A DNA stretch of 64,000 bases from Pelagicoccus sp. SDUM812002 (GCF_031127835.1 NZ_JARXHX010000005.1:62001-126000); one strand, 5' to 3'; counted from the stretch's first letter, positions 17,574 through 26,522 are shown. The notes: generated from the letters alone by a model not told the origin. A program made the numbers and translations.

Positions 17574-18695
17574 TCATCGAAACCTATTTCCCTTAGCGAG
17601 TGCAGACGCTCGCTTAAAGTTGTATCCGTTTCTTAATTTCTTCAAAGAAACGCTCGGGTTTCCGGCAGATGAGCTTGCGAGTGACTCGTTCACTCGCTCC
17701 CCAGATAGTGTGTTAAGGTGTGTCGTGGCGATGCCCGGGAGGGTGGTGGCATCGATAGACTCGCGGGCGCTGATGGTTGCGAGGACTTTAGGGACGTACA
17801 TGCGTGTCTCGGTGGGCAGGTGGGCGGCAACTTCGTCGAAAGTCTCAACGTTGGCTGCTTCGAGGGCGCGTCCGACTCGTCCTTCGCCAGCGTTGTATGC
17901 TGCGAGGGCGAGAGGCCAAGAGTTGAACTGCTTGTAGAGGATCGAAAGGTACGACGCGGCGGCTTCGGCACTCTTTCTTGGGTCGGCTCGTTCGTCGGGC
18001 GAACCTATCTTCAGGCCGAAGCGTTTGGCGGTCGCGGGCATGAACTGGAAGGGGCCGTACGCCCCGACGGGGCTGCGGGCTTGCAGGTTGAGCGAGGATT
18101 CGACTTCCGAAAGCCAAGCCAGCTCCGGAGGCAAACCCTTGTTTTGAAATGCTTTTTTGAATACGGGCATGTAGCGCTTGGCCTTCTCCGGCATCGGCCG
18201 CGTGGCGAGCGTGTTCATCCAGTAGGCTTGAGTGTACTGAGGCTCGAGGGGAGGCGGGGCTGGCCGCTCGGGAGCGGCGGGAGCGGGGGGCTGTGATACG
18301 ATGGCTTCGGCTGCTTCCAGGTAGTCGATACGTGGCTCAAGCCAGTCCGCCAGCGAGTCCCCACCCTGGAACTGTCGCAAGGCGGACAGGGCGATGCGGG
18401 CTTGGGGTGCGTATGCGGCGAGGCGCTGGACATTTCCGTCGACTAGGTCGGATTCGAAGTCGGCGAGGAAAGTCTCGATCTCGTCCATGGTGGGAAGCCG
18501 GTACTGATCCTGGAGTTCAGGTGGTGCGTGCTCTTCCCAGAGTTCCTGCCCGATGCGGAGGAGGTCGTCGATGGTTTCGTCCGACTGGGCGTGGGTGCTT
18601 GTTGGAGAGGCGACAAGGAGGATTAGGTAAGCGAAAAAAGGGATCGGAAGGATGTGTTCGGAAACTCGAATCTTAGCGGTGCGGGGATGTGGCAT
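17574..18695 (-). CDS. Exported lytic transglycosylase (SLT/MltD-like)
   Basis: 373 residues from the ATG at 18695; in-frame starts up to 18752 exist, but the signal peptide (IPFFAYLILLVASPTSTHA) fits this start better. A helical, Pro-rich N-terminal half (APAAPERPAPPPLEP) precedes the catalytic domain. That domain has LAWLSEVESSLNLQARSPVG (Glu of the ES motif), GAYGPFQFMPATAKRFGL and ALAAYNAGEGRV, the three family motifs. It cleaves the MurNAc-GlcNAc bond of peptidoglycan to 1,6-anhydro ends in the periplasm. No LysM domain is seen. The regular high-GC coding throws large overlapping shadow frames on both strands. Confidence 0.88.
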   Translation of the reverse strand: MPHPRTAKIRVSEHILPIPFFAYLILLVASPTSTHAQSDETIDDLLRIGQELWEEHAPPELQDQYRLPTMDEIETFLADFESDLVDGNVQRLAAYAPQARIALSALRQFQGGDSLADWLEPRIDYLEAAEAIVSQPPAPAAPERPAPPPLEPQYTQAYWMNTLATRPMPEKAKRYMPVFKKAFQNKGLPPELAWLSEVESSLNLQARSPVGAYGPFQFMPATAKRFGLKIGSPDERADPRKSAEAAASYLSILYKQFNSWPLALAAYNAGEGRVGRALEAANVETFDEVAAHLPTETRMYVPKVLATISARESIDATTLPGIATTHLNTLSGERVNESLASSSAGNPSVSLKKLRNGYNFKRASALAKGNRFR

Positions 18696-18830
18696 AAGTG
18701 TAGAAATAATTTTTTGGATCTCGTGGATCAGATGCATGTCGCCTGGTTGCAAAAGGCCTCGGAAGCGTGCTCGAGAGCATGTTGACGGTGATTGCGAAAT
18801 GAGTGAACCCTGCTTTATTGATTTGGGTGA

Positions 18831-19373
18831 CTATTTATCAGCAAAGGTTCCCTCTGGATGTTGAAGACCGGCGAGGGCGTTTGCGGAGGAGCCTTCGGGG
18901 GCGGAGGGAGTTACGCTGAAGGAGCCGTCGGTTTCGAGCACAACGGCGAAGACGCGATTCAGGTCGACGTTTCCTGAAGAGCGGACGGCGGCTCGGATTT
19001 CCTCTTCTGCCACACGAGAACTCCGCATCGCTTTGGGGAGGCATTTTCCTTGGTAGAGAAGCAGCCTTGGCTCTCCCGTGACGAGCCGACGGATCCAAGG
19101 CGCTCGTACGCTGGACCAAGTGATGACGTACTGGAGGCAGACGAGCAATGCGAGGGCTAGCACCCCTTGGGCGAGGGAAACATCCTTGCTTAGTAAGATA
19201 GTAGCGAGCGTGGATCCCAGGGCGACTGTGATGATGAAATCGAAGGCGTTCATCTTCGAAAGGGTTCGCTTGCCGGAGATTCGAAGGACCAACATCAGGC
19301 AGGCGTAGGCTGCGACGCCAATGATCAGCGTACGCAAGAGGGGTTCGGTTCCGTCGAAAAATAGTTTGTCCAT
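18831..19373 (-). CDS. DUF421 (YetF/YcaP-like) membrane protein
   Basis: 180 residues. Three N-terminal membrane helices include RTLIIGVAAYACLMLVLRIS, then GKRTLSKMNAFDFIITVALG, the signature of the DUF421 family, and VLALALLVCLQYVITW. A short cytoplasmic domain follows: RRLVTGEPRLLLYQGK, then EEIRAAVRSSGNVDLNRVFA. YetF/YcaP-type proteins are cell-envelope proteins of unknown biochemistry, often stress- or sporulation-linked. The length is typical of the short subgroup. It is preceded by a 348-base gap. Confidence 0.88.
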   Translation of the reverse strand: MDKLFFDGTEPLLRTLIIGVAAYACLMLVLRISGKRTLSKMNAFDFIITVALGSTLATILLSKDVSLAQGVLALALLVCLQYVITWSSVRAPWIRRLVTGEPRLLLYQGKCLPKAMRSSRVAEEEIRAAVRSSGNVDLNRVFAVVLETDGSFSVTPSAPEGSSANALAGLQHPEGTFADK

Positions 19374-19721
19374 GGCTCAAATGGGATTCTGCGCGAGAAC
19401 GCACTCTGATGTGTGTGGAACTCCGCTGCTGGAATCGCGCCGAAGACGTCGCGATGCGGACGGCGGACTGATCGAGACCTCTATTGTCGTGCTCATGGGG
19501 CAGTCGCTTTGTCCTGGTCGCAGTCTCTGCGTCTTCCTCAATCAGCTGGACCAGTATGTCCCAGTTGAAGTCCATGTCGTGTCGTGCCGTTTGGCGGATG
19601 GAGTGTTCGTTGTGTGCCTTGACTGTCGGCGACGCAACGGTGGTCGGTAGTCCGCAGAAGCAGTTTCAGCTCCCTCCCGTTGAATTCCCAGATGAGGCCA
19701 TTTGCCCCGATCCGCGCATCA
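19374..19721. other. Gene-free stretch upstream of the DUF421 gene
   Basis: 348 bases. A reverse-strand frame from 19575 begins MDFNWDILVQLIEEDAE and could be a decayed N-terminus, but it runs straight into the antisense-like shadow of the DUF421 gene. I see no solid gene. Confidence 0.4.
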
Positions 19722-20153
19722 TCAAGATACCTTTCGGTGGAAGAGCTTATCCAAGACTCCAGTCGACCAGAGCGCCCACACAATCAATACGGGTTGAAAG
19801 AGCAGCCGGATCCCGCGAGCGCGATCGGAATCAAGATTGAAGGCGTCCTCTCCGTTTAGGTATTGAGCAAGGTTACCGGGAAAAACGATGACGAAGAAGA
19901 TCGCTAAGGCTGTCCCAATTATTGTCCTGGCCCGATAGAGTAGGATTAGAGAGCTGCCTAGCACTATCTCTATCCAGCCGGAGACGACCACTACTAAGTC
20001 GGGGTGGAAGGGAACCCAGTCCGGAACCTGGGCTTGGAACTCTAGCCGGAAAGGACCGAGGTGTCCTATCCCAGCATAAATCATAGCGGCTCCCAACGCG
20101 ATGCGAAAGAAGTGCTGTGTTATCGAACTTTGTAGTTGCGATGACTCCTCCAT
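19722..20153 (-). CDS. DoxX-family membrane protein
   Basis: 143 residues with four membrane helices. The first contains FFRIALGAAMIYAGIGHLGP and the second HPDLVVVVSGWIEIVLGSSL, followed by IIGTALAIFFVIVFPGNLAQ and RLLFQPVLIVWALWSTGVLD. This matches the DoxX/DUF4267-like family of small membrane proteins, whose members are linked to thiosulfate:quinone oxidation or membrane redox stress; a specific role cannot be deduced. It starts 27 bases after the stop of the small membrane gene upstream, so the two probably share a transcript. Confidence 0.82.
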   Translation of the reverse strand: MEESSQLQSSITQHFFRIALGAAMIYAGIGHLGPFRLEFQAQVPDWVPFHPDLVVVVSGWIEIVLGSSLILLYRARTIIGTALAIFFVIVFPGNLAQYLNGEDAFNLDSDRARGIRLLFQPVLIVWALWSTGVLDKLFHRKVS

Positions 20154-20180
20154 TGTCGGTCAGGAGAAATCCGCTTTGGT

Positions 20181-20360
20181 TCAGGATTGGGATCCCGAAT
20201 GTTGGTTCAGCTTTCGAGCTGACCAGATGCCGCCGACCACTGCGGCAAGCAAGCCGACCACTGAAAAGGCCACTAAGAAGAAGAGTCCGGAAGCGACGCC
20301 GATTATCCCAGTGACGACGGCGGTGATAGCGAGTAGGGGAATTGCGATTTTTGCTTTCAT
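20181..20360 (-). CDS. Small two-helix membrane protein
   Basis: 59 residues from the ATG at 20360, chosen because a clear ribosome-binding site (GGGAAGGACT) stands directly before it; a longer frame from 20519 lacks such a site. Residues 3-25 and 27-46 are hydrophobic (IPLLAITAVVTGIIGVASGL, then FLVAFSVVGLLAAVVGGIW) with a polar tail. No family is recognised. It probably forms a two-gene operon with the DoxX gene. Confidence 0.65.
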   Translation of the reverse strand: MKAKIAIPLLAITAVVTGIIGVASGLFFLVAFSVVGLLAAVVGGIWSARKLNQHSGSQS

Positions 20361-20713
20361 AGTCCTTCCCAAGTCTGCAGGGCTCGTGCCAGCTGATAAG
20401 GTTTGGGATCCCCTTTGCCTATCGAGAGAAAAGGAAAGGGGCAGATTGTGATAATTTATGCGAGCAAATGAGGAGATCGGTGGCTCTTGGGCGAATTCCT
20501 TTTTTTTGGTTCGGTTCAATATCTGCCTATTGACGTTCCGACCATATTTATGGCCTGGCTAATCTGTCGGTTTCAGCACAGCGCCCCTTTGTCAAAGGCG
20601 AGTCGCAACAGCGACCTTCTGTTTGGACGGCTTGGGGGTTGGCTGGATGACGAGGCTGGATTTTTCAGGGACTTCGAGACATCCGCCACACAATTGCGAC
20701 GTTTGTGCGCTTC

Positions 20714-21943
20714 TTACTTGGTAGGGTAGGTTTTGGGGAGAACCAATTCGAAGGTCGTGCCATTGTCCGGTTGTGACGACATGCTAATCGAAATATCTAG
20801 CAGCTCGCACAGCCGCTTGACGATCGCTAAGCCGATTCCTTCTCCCTCGTAGTCCATGGATCCTCTTTTCATCGCGTTCTGGCTATGGTCCAAATCCTCC
20901 TCTGGCAAATTCATTTGCCGCAAAATGGGCGTGCCCTCTTCGGAGCGTAGACCCGGACCGGTGTCCGTGATACTCAGAGCCCAGCCGTCACTGCGGGACT
21001 TCCAAGCGATCTCCACGGAACCGTCGGTTGTATACTTTAGGGCGTTGATCGTAAGGTTTTGGACGATGCGTTTGAGTTTCTTAGGATCGGTCTCTATTTC
21101 CAGTGGCCCTTCACCGCTGGCTTTAAACTCGAGCCCTTTTTCTTTGGCGACAGGACCGTATCCCGCAGCCAAACTCTCGAGAAACGCGGCTGCGTCGATT
21201 TTGCGGATGTGGCGCTCTTCGGCACCCGAATCGAGACGGGAGAGATCGAGGAGGGAGTCCAAAAATTCGGTTACCGAGGAAACGCTATTCGAGATGACGC
21301 TGCCTAGGTCATCGGCTGATTGGTCGCCTCTCTCTAGCTCCAGAATATTTGATGCTCCTTTGATCGTCGCCAACTCGCCTCGCATATCGTGAGAGATCTG
21401 CCGGATAAGGGTAGCTTGTTCAGTGCGGACCTTCTCCAGCTTTTCTTTCGCTCTCTCGATGTCGCGTGATACGCTAGACGCCTCGACTTGCCTCAACTGG
21501 TCGTAGCGCGACACGCTGACGCATAGCGATCGCGTGAAAAATTTTACGACAATACCCAATGCGAAGTGGGCGGAGGTGCTGGGACATTGGTCGAGGTAGT
21601 CGCTTACAAATTCCGTCGCCACCTCTTGAAGCAGGCCCCAGTCGACCACCAGCTCTTTGAGTTCGAAGCCTTGTTTCCACCGTTCGTGACCGTGATGAGA
21701 GATCGAGTCCTGCAATTCGCTATCGTTCTCCAAAAGCTCTCCTGCTTCGAACACGCGCGTCAGTTGATCGATCACCTGAGGGATCCCGTCTATGAACTCC
21801 GCACGACTCAGGCTTCGCGTCACACTGAGGGTTTCTTCACCGTTGGCTCTCTCCTGCCAACCGTCGATAATCGCCCGCTTGTTTGATCGTAAGTAAGCGG
21901 CGAGGCCTGGGTCTCCGTTGGGTCGATTGTGAGTGGGCTTCAC
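20714..21943 (-). CDS. Cytoplasmic sensor histidine kinase with RsbRD N-terminal domain
   Basis: 409 residues from a GTG at 21943. Residues ~15-145 form an RsbRD_N-type helical domain (IIDGWQERANG, GFELKELVVDWGLLQEV), and a coiled linker follows at about 155-180. The HisKA phosphoacceptor is in IRQISHDMRGELATIKGASN (His185). The HATPase domain shows NLTINALKYTTDG (N box), ITDTGPGL (G1) and GEGIGLAIVKRL (G2). There are no transmembrane segments, so it senses an internal signal or a protein partner. No response regulator gene is adjacent, so it is an orphan kinase. RsbRD domains belong to stressosome-type regulation. Confidence 0.88.
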   Translation of the reverse strand: MKPTHNRPNGDPGLAAYLRSNKRAIIDGWQERANGEETLSVTRSLSRAEFIDGIPQVIDQLTRVFEAGELLENDSELQDSISHHGHERWKQGFELKELVVDWGLLQEVATEFVSDYLDQCPSTSAHFALGIVVKFFTRSLCVSVSRYDQLRQVEASSVSRDIERAKEKLEKVRTEQATLIRQISHDMRGELATIKGASNILELERGDQSADDLGSVISNSVSSVTEFLDSLLDLSRLDSGAEERHIRKIDAAAFLESLAAGYGPVAKEKGLEFKASGEGPLEIETDPKKLKRIVQNLTINALKYTTDGSVEIAWKSRSDGWALSITDTGPGLRSEEGTPILRQMNLPEEDLDHSQNAMKRGSMDYEGEGIGLAIVKRLCELLDISISMSSQPDNGTTFELVLPKTYPTK

Positions 21944-22591
21944 TTTACGATGAGTTTATTGGGGGCTCTTAGAGAATTGGATAAGGCTTGGTAAGGTCAC
22001 GTAACAACCATAGGATTTTTTGAGACTTGAGGACCACGTCAATCGACAAATGCCCGCTTACCAGGCAGAGTGCAATGTGTCATCACTCTTTTTCGTCCGA
22101 AACGGCCTGCTCCGACTCGCCCCCGCGCAACAAGGCCGCATTAAAACCTGAACGCTAGGTGAATGTTAGATTCTTCGATGTAACGCCACGTTTGGCAGGT
22201 GCAGGATTTGTAGTTAAAATTTGGATATTTTATGAATTATAGCGAAAGGTGAAACGGTGACCTCTGGCTTGGCCGTTTTTGCACCCCTTTTGCTTCGACC
22301 CTTAATAGGATGGGCCGCGTGGGGATCTTTTATGTCCCTAGGGCCAACCGGCGGTCGATCTAAGCGACCTCGACGCGTTGGGTGATGCGGAGGAAAGAAA
22401 TAGCTAGGATTTATGTGCAGGTTTCGCAACTCACCGTACGCGCCAGCTATTGCAGGCAACTTTTTGCTGATGGAACTAGAAATTGGGGCAAGCTGCGAAA
22501 TTAGAGTCCTTCTCGGGGACATTGTTACTAGATTGAATAATTAACGATTCGATGCGTCCAAATTTCTAACTGAATCCAAACCATTATAGAT
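21944..22591. other. Long divergent gene-free stretch
   Basis: 648 bases between the reverse kinase gene and the forward exported-protein gene. A 102-codon reverse frame (22214-22522) is basic and Pro-rich, without a family signature. I treat it as non-coding. No hairpin with a U-tract was found. Confidence 0.4.
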
Positions 22592-23008
22592 ATGAAAAAG
22601 CTGATGCTCGTTTTACTCTCGTTTCTTCCTTTCTGGATAATCGCTGAACCTCCGGCTCCCGAAGATATTGTCGTCTCTTTTGACGAAGTGATAATCCCGC
22701 AGGACGAGCTTGCGTTTGTGACGGATTGGAAAACTCTGAAGCCGGACCTGAGCGAATTCGAAATCGAGTACCAGAGATTCCTGAGTAACGATCTTGGAGA
22801 GCGATTCGCACTCGTCACCCTTTTCAAACGAAAATCCGGATTAAGGATAATAGACGAAAAGGATATCGTTGGAGTACTCGCTAACGGGCAGCGGCTACAC
22901 CCGATCAGGTTGGAAGGTGAAACTCAAATCGGGGCCCGCGGCAGCATTTTTGTCCACTTTGGACAACACCAGTTTCCCTTAGCCGGTCTGGAGACCAGAA
23001 CCGAGTAA
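22592..23008 (+). CDS. Small exported protein of unknown function
   Basis: 138 residues with a signal peptide (MKKLMLVLLSFLPFWIIA) followed by EPPAPEDIVVSFDEV. The mature part alternates short beta-type stretches (IVVSFDEVIIP, FALVTLFKRKSGLRI, IGARGSIFVHFG). There are no cysteines and no catalytic motif. The GGATCGCGC hairpin follows the stop within ten bases. Nothing nearby indicates a role. Confidence 0.7.
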   Translation: MKKLMLVLLSFLPFWIIAEPPAPEDIVVSFDEVIIPQDELAFVTDWKTLKPDLSEFEIEYQRFLSNDLGERFALVTLFKRKSGLRIIDEKDIVGVLANGQRLHPIRLEGETQIGARGSIFVHFGQHQFPLAGLETRTE

Positions 23009-23015
23009 TCCAGCA

Positions 23016-23034
23016 GGATCGCGCCAGCGCGATC
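23016..23034. repeat. GC-rich perfect inverted repeat after the exported-protein gene
   Basis: GGATCGCG and CGCGATCC arms around a 3-base centre, 8 bases after a stop codon. No T-run follows, so it is not a classic intrinsic terminator. It may be a REP-like palindrome or a transcript-end stabiliser. Confidence 0.45.
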
Positions 23035-23123
23035 CCGCAATGCAAGAGCACTCAACCCTACGCGGGATGCGAGATCCACCCTTACGATACCTCAAAACGA
23101 TCTATTGCTAACTCTTAGAGTTG

Positions 23124-23633
23124 TTAGAGGCCCCACGCTTTTTTAAACAACAGCTCACTGTAGGATTTGACTCCTTTTTTTCGATACAGGTTTTGTACGT
23201 GCTTCTCCGCTGTTCGTTGGCTGATACCGAGTTCAGCGGCTATCGCGGGAACGCTCTGTCCCGCCAGCAGGAGATCAAATACCTGTATCTCGCGTTTAGT
23301 AAGTTTCGGTTCGCTTGCATCGGAAGTGGCTACTGCTTTTTCCCGCCAGATTATAAGCTGCTTAGAGTCGTGTAGGAAAACCTTGTTCGGCAATTGCTTC
23401 AAATGACTGTGTAGCTCTGGAATGCCTACAGTGCTCTGCTTGAAGTCCTGCTTAGCCAAGCCGTGCAAATTATAGAGCGAACTCTCGCTCGAATCTAGGG
23501 AGGCGATCGACCAGCCGAGTTGTCCCAAAAAAGCGAATAGCGAATTCAGGCGATGGGTCTCTATTGAGAGCGACTCGCTTGCGTCTGGGATCCCGAGGAT
23601 CTCCGGCTTCGCGTTTTGCTTCGGTGGATCCAT
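23124..23633 (-). CDS. LuxR-type (GerE HTH) transcriptional regulator, short
   Basis: 169 residues. The C-terminal HTH shows LTKREIQVFDLLLAGQSVPA, then IAAELGISQRTAEKHVQNLY and RKKGVKSYSELL, a textbook GerE/LuxR domain. The N-terminal ~100 residues match no PAS, GAF or receiver domain and lack a phospho-acceptor Asp pocket. It lies 14 bases downstream of the other LuxR-type gene on the same strand, so the two are probably co-transcribed and may work together. Confidence 0.85.
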   Translation of the reverse strand: MDPPKQNAKPEILGIPDASESLSIETHRLNSLFAFLGQLGWSIASLDSSESSLYNLHGLAKQDFKQSTVGIPELHSHLKQLPNKVFLHDSKQLIIWREKAVATSDASEPKLTKREIQVFDLLLAGQSVPAIAAELGISQRTAEKHVQNLYRKKGVKSYSELLFKKAWGL

Positions 23634-23647
23634 CGGGCTCTAGACGT

Positions 23648-24454
23648 CTAGACAGTTGTTTCGAAATAGGGGGCTCTCAGGGTGCTCAAGAGCTCCTTGT
23701 TGGTATCTAGCTGGAGCTTCTCTCGAGCGGTCGAAAGCTGACGGCTCAGGGTGTCGCGGCGAACCTTCTTGTGGCGTGCCACATCGCTCACGTTTTGGCC
23801 GGCCGCCAATTCCTTGAGGAGGAATAATTCTCCAAGACTAAGTTTGTCTACGTTTAGCAAACCGTAGTTTTGCTCCATGATGGTGGCCACGATTCCGGCT
23901 TTGCGAATCGCCATTTCCTTGCGGTGAAGGCGGTGAACGTGTGAAGCCAGAAGCGGTCCCGACGTCTTTAGCAGATGGCGCTCGTTCGCTGTGAAGTCGT
24001 GCGAACCTCGATTCAAGATGAGGAAAAGCTCGGTAGTGGAAGTCGAGCAAAAGGGAAAGGCTAACTGATACCTAGCTTCAAGGTGCCGGTACACCTCTGT
24101 ATAAAGCGGATTCTCACTTAAAGCTCCTTGATCGATGTAGTCGGATAGCTGATACGGTATATCACGTAGATTTTGCCAGCCGTGCTCTGCAATGACCGGA
24201 TGATATTTGAGGTTCTCGACGAGTGCCGGTAAGAGGGAGCGAATTGTCGAGTCGTGTGATGCGGATACTTGGCTATGCTTAAGAAAAGCGAACGCAGGGG
24301 TCCACTCGTTCCAGCAGATGCAGTCGCTGGGTAAGAGTCGATTCAGGTAGAGGAGGGCGCATTCGGACAATTCATCCCAGTGAGACAGCAGAAAGAGATG
24401 GTGAGCGAAGTCCCGCAGTACCCTAAAATCGGTTTCCCGGATTTCGTAGGACAT
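23648..24454 (-). CDS. Regulator with GAF-like N-terminus and LuxR-like HTH
   Basis: 268 residues from the ATG at 24454. An upstream in-frame TTG at 24466 is possible, but the ATG is also conserved in the decayed copy near 26.4 kb. Residues 1-190 look like a GAF/PAS-type sensor region (LLSHWDELSECALLYLNRLL, FPFCSTSTTELFLILNRG). The C-terminal HTH is LSLGELFLLKELAAGQNVSD, then VARHKKVRRDTLSRQLSTAR, a diverged LuxR-type helix pair. It is first in a two-gene regulatory operon with the gene at 23124-23633. Confidence 0.78.
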   Translation of the reverse strand: MSYEIRETDFRVLRDFAHHLFLLSHWDELSECALLYLNRLLPSDCICWNEWTPAFAFLKHSQVSASHDSTIRSLLPALVENLKYHPVIAEHGWQNLRDIPYQLSDYIDQGALSENPLYTEVYRHLEARYQLAFPFCSTSTTELFLILNRGSHDFTANERHLLKTSGPLLASHVHRLHRKEMAIRKAGIVATIMEQNYGLLNVDKLSLGELFLLKELAAGQNVSDVARHKKVRRDTLSRQLSTAREKLQLDTNKELLSTLRAPYFETTV

Positions 24455-24547
24455 TGGATTAGGCAAGAGGAGGATTTGTCTGCGAGTATACGAATTAGCT
24501 GCCCTAATTCAAACAATTAATTCAGGAAATACGTAGTTTGTGGGGTG
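24287..24547. repeat. Imperfect direct repeat, copy A (5' part and upstream region of the LuxR-type gene)
   Basis: This segment covers the first ~55 codons of the regulator and about 90 bases before it. It is matched, in the same orientation, by the segment ending at 26522 (about 85% by eye). Shared landmarks are GGGGTCCACTCGTTCCAGC, CGGACAATTCATCCCA, CCCGCAGTACCCTAAA and GGAAATACGTAGTT. The two copies bracket the DUF900 gene. Confidence 0.85.
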
Positions 24548-24734
24548 GGGCGGAAGTCTGGCCAAGTGTAATCTGTATATCGTCTTGGCTTCCTTATCCC
24601 CTATCAACTTGTTCCAATTCCGAGAGGGGTACGGTTCCGTTTGCAAAGCCCTGTGATCCTATAGCGGGACGACAGTACTGAAAGTGACGTGCACGTGCTA
24701 GATAACATCTTAAAACTAATGCCCTCTTAACAGC

Positions 24735-25838
24735 ATGTATATAGTTACAAACAGAAAGCTCTACGAAAAGCGTAAGGGTTTGGATATTTTCGGGAAGAAA
24801 CCAGCTGAAAAAAAGCCAAATTCAAACGGCCACAATGAGCTTCGCTTGCTCAAAGCGGATAAAAAGGGAAAAGGGTTTCAGGTTTCAGTATTGGATGAGA
24901 AGCTGACCAAGCAAGAGGTGGTTGGGCTCAAGAACAGGCATAATCTGAAAATAGATGAAGAACTGAACTATTACGCGAGCTTGCAGGTGGCGTGTGAGAT
25001 TTTTGAGAAGGCGACAGAGAACGAGACACCTATTGTGTGTTATGTTCACGGTTATAATAATGATGTCAGTGATGTCTTGGATACCGCAGCCAATATCGAA
25101 AAAACATATAAAGTAATCGTCATCATTTTTACGTGGCCTGCTAATGGTGGAGGCAAATTGTCTGGAGCTGCTGCATATCTCAGTGATAAGCGAGACGCTC
25201 GTGCCTCGGCTGGAGCTCTCGAGCGATTCATAGGAAAGCTTCATGACTATCATCAGTTGCTTACCGACTCCATGAGAGCTGAAATGAAAAAGAAAGCTTT
25301 GGCGAAGGCGGGTGGTAATGAGCAACGATATCGATCACTTTACGGAGAGTTGCTGGAGGGGCAATGCACGGTCCCTATCACTCTTGCTTGTCATAGTATG
25401 GGAAATTACGTGCTTAAGCACTCGCTTGCTTCTACCGAGTCTGCGGTCCGTCAGCTAGTCTTTGATAATGTCTTATTGCTCGCAGCGGACACAAACAACG
25501 AAAAGCACGAAGATTGGGCTAATGCCTTGCAGGTGAGAAATCGGCAGTATGCCGTAATCAATGAGAAAGATTTTGCGCTAGGCTGGTCGCGAAGGAAGCC
25601 CGGTGAAGAACAGCTTGCCCGGTTGGGTCACTACTTGTTCAATTTGACAGCTAAAAGGACCATTTACGTCGATGTAACGGGTGCTAAAGGAGTCGGTAGT
25701 TCGCATGGATACTTTTGCGGTAGAGCTGTTGAAGAGAACAAAACTCTTCGCGACCTCTTTAACAAAATATTTCGGGGTGGGTCAATCGAGAGCGAATTGC
25801 AATACCGCACCGAGATTAACGCTTATAGGATACCTTAG
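24735..25838 (+). CDS. Alpha/beta hydrolase of the DUF900 type
   Basis: 367 residues. A Lys-rich polar start has no signal peptide. Then come PIVCYVHGYNNDVSDVLDTA (oxyanion-loop HGYN), VIVIIFTWPANG, and the nucleophile elbow ITLACHSMGNYVLKHSLAST (Ser in HSMGN). HLGH-like GHYLFNL and SSHGYF near the end may hold the catalytic His. DUF900 proteins are cytoplasmic or exported serine hydrolases of unknown substrate. Base composition is more AT- and Lys-rich than the genes on either side. It lies between two copies of the LuxR gene 5' region, which suggests insertion into or duplication of that locus. Confidence 0.8.
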   Translation: MYIVTNRKLYEKRKGLDIFGKKPAEKKPNSNGHNELRLLKADKKGKGFQVSVLDEKLTKQEVVGLKNRHNLKIDEELNYYASLQVACEIFEKATENETPIVCYVHGYNNDVSDVLDTAANIEKTYKVIVIIFTWPANGGGKLSGAAAYLSDKRDARASAGALERFIGKLHDYHQLLTDSMRAEMKKKALAKAGGNEQRYRSLYGELLEGQCTVPITLACHSMGNYVLKHSLASTESAVRQLVFDNVLLLAADTNNEKHEDWANALQVRNRQYAVINEKDFALGWSRRKPGEEQLARLGHYLFNLTAKRTIYVDVTGAKGVGSSHGYFCGRAVEENKTLRDLFNKIFRGGSIESELQYRTEINAYRIP

Positions 25839-26196
25839 CAGGATTTTTAATGTATCGATGTCGATATTCTCCTGTCTCAATCTCCGGCGCCCCTTGAGTT
25901 GCTATCGGTATTGATTAACGGCTTTTGAAAGCACTGGTTTCAGGTCTCGACCAACTCTTGAAGGACGATTTTTTTAACACAAGAGATGGCGAATGATTCG
26001 CATTAATTGTCTGTCATCGTGACCGGCCACGCTTCGGTCTTGATTGAAAATAAACCTTTATAAAAGTAAGAGGCCGCCTCTTTACGTGGGTGCTGTTTCT
26101 CAAGGTCCTGGCATCAAAAATGGGCGTGATTTTTTTGAATGGGAACGAAGAAGACGACTAGTTTTGTGTTCCGGACAAAAGATCAAAAGATGAACT
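25839..26196. other. Gene-free stretch after the DUF900 gene
   Basis: 358 AT-rich bases. A short palindrome (TAAGAGGC next to GCCTCTTTA, near 26067-26085) is the only structure seen. No coding signal. Confidence 0.4.
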
Positions 26197-26431
26197 CTAA
26201 ACACCGACTTTACCCCATTCGATCAGCGAGCGAATAAAATCTCGGTGGTCTCCTTTGAGAATAATCAACGCTGGGGTCCACTCGTTCCAGCTGACGCAAT
26301 CGCTGGTTATAGCGTGATTCGAGTAGAGGAGGGTGCTATTCGGACAATTCATCCCAATGAGACAGCAGAGAGAGGTGGTGAGTGAAGTCCCGCAGTACCC
26401 TAAAGTCGAATTCCCGAATTTCGTAGGACAT
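26197..26431 (-). pseudogene. Decayed 5' fragment of the GAF/LuxR-type regulator
   Basis: From the ATG at 26431 the frame reads MSYEIREFDFRVLRDF, as in the intact gene (MSYEIRETDFRVLRDF), but stops after ELSE because of a one-base insertion. In the next frame it resumes as SDCVSWNEWTPALIILKG, paralleling SDCICWNEWTPAFAFLKH, then IRSLIEW and a stop. The HTH is lost. It is a non-functional partial copy. The upstream repeat extends to 26522. Confidence 0.85.
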
Positions 26432-26522
26432 TGAATAATGAGGAGAAGGATTCGCGTCCGATTAAACTAATCAGTCGCTCTGATTCGATGAACTAATTTA
26501 GGAAATACGTAGTTCGTGGGGT
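26263..26522. repeat. Imperfect direct repeat, copy B
   Basis: Partner of the repeat at 24287-24547, same orientation, one visible one-base indel and scattered substitutions. Similarity fades in both directions, with a weaker protein-level extension to about 26200. Confidence 0.85.

Noticed and set aside
17690-18676. Several long overlapping frames on both strands (up to 192 codons forward).
   Set aside because: They are shadows of the lytic transglycosylase gene, whose motifs are all in the reverse 17574-18695 frame.
19484-19840. 118-codon forward frame upstream of the DoxX gene.
   Set aside because: Overlaps the end of the DoxX gene in antisense and lacks a domain signature.
22214-22522. 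102-codon reverse frame in a long intergenic region.
   Set aside because: Pro/Arg-rich, no family pattern and no ribosome-binding site. Not distinguishable from chance.
23016-23034. GC-rich palindrome considered as an intrinsic terminator of the exported-protein gene.
   Set aside because: No U-tract follows. Listed as an inverted repeat instead.
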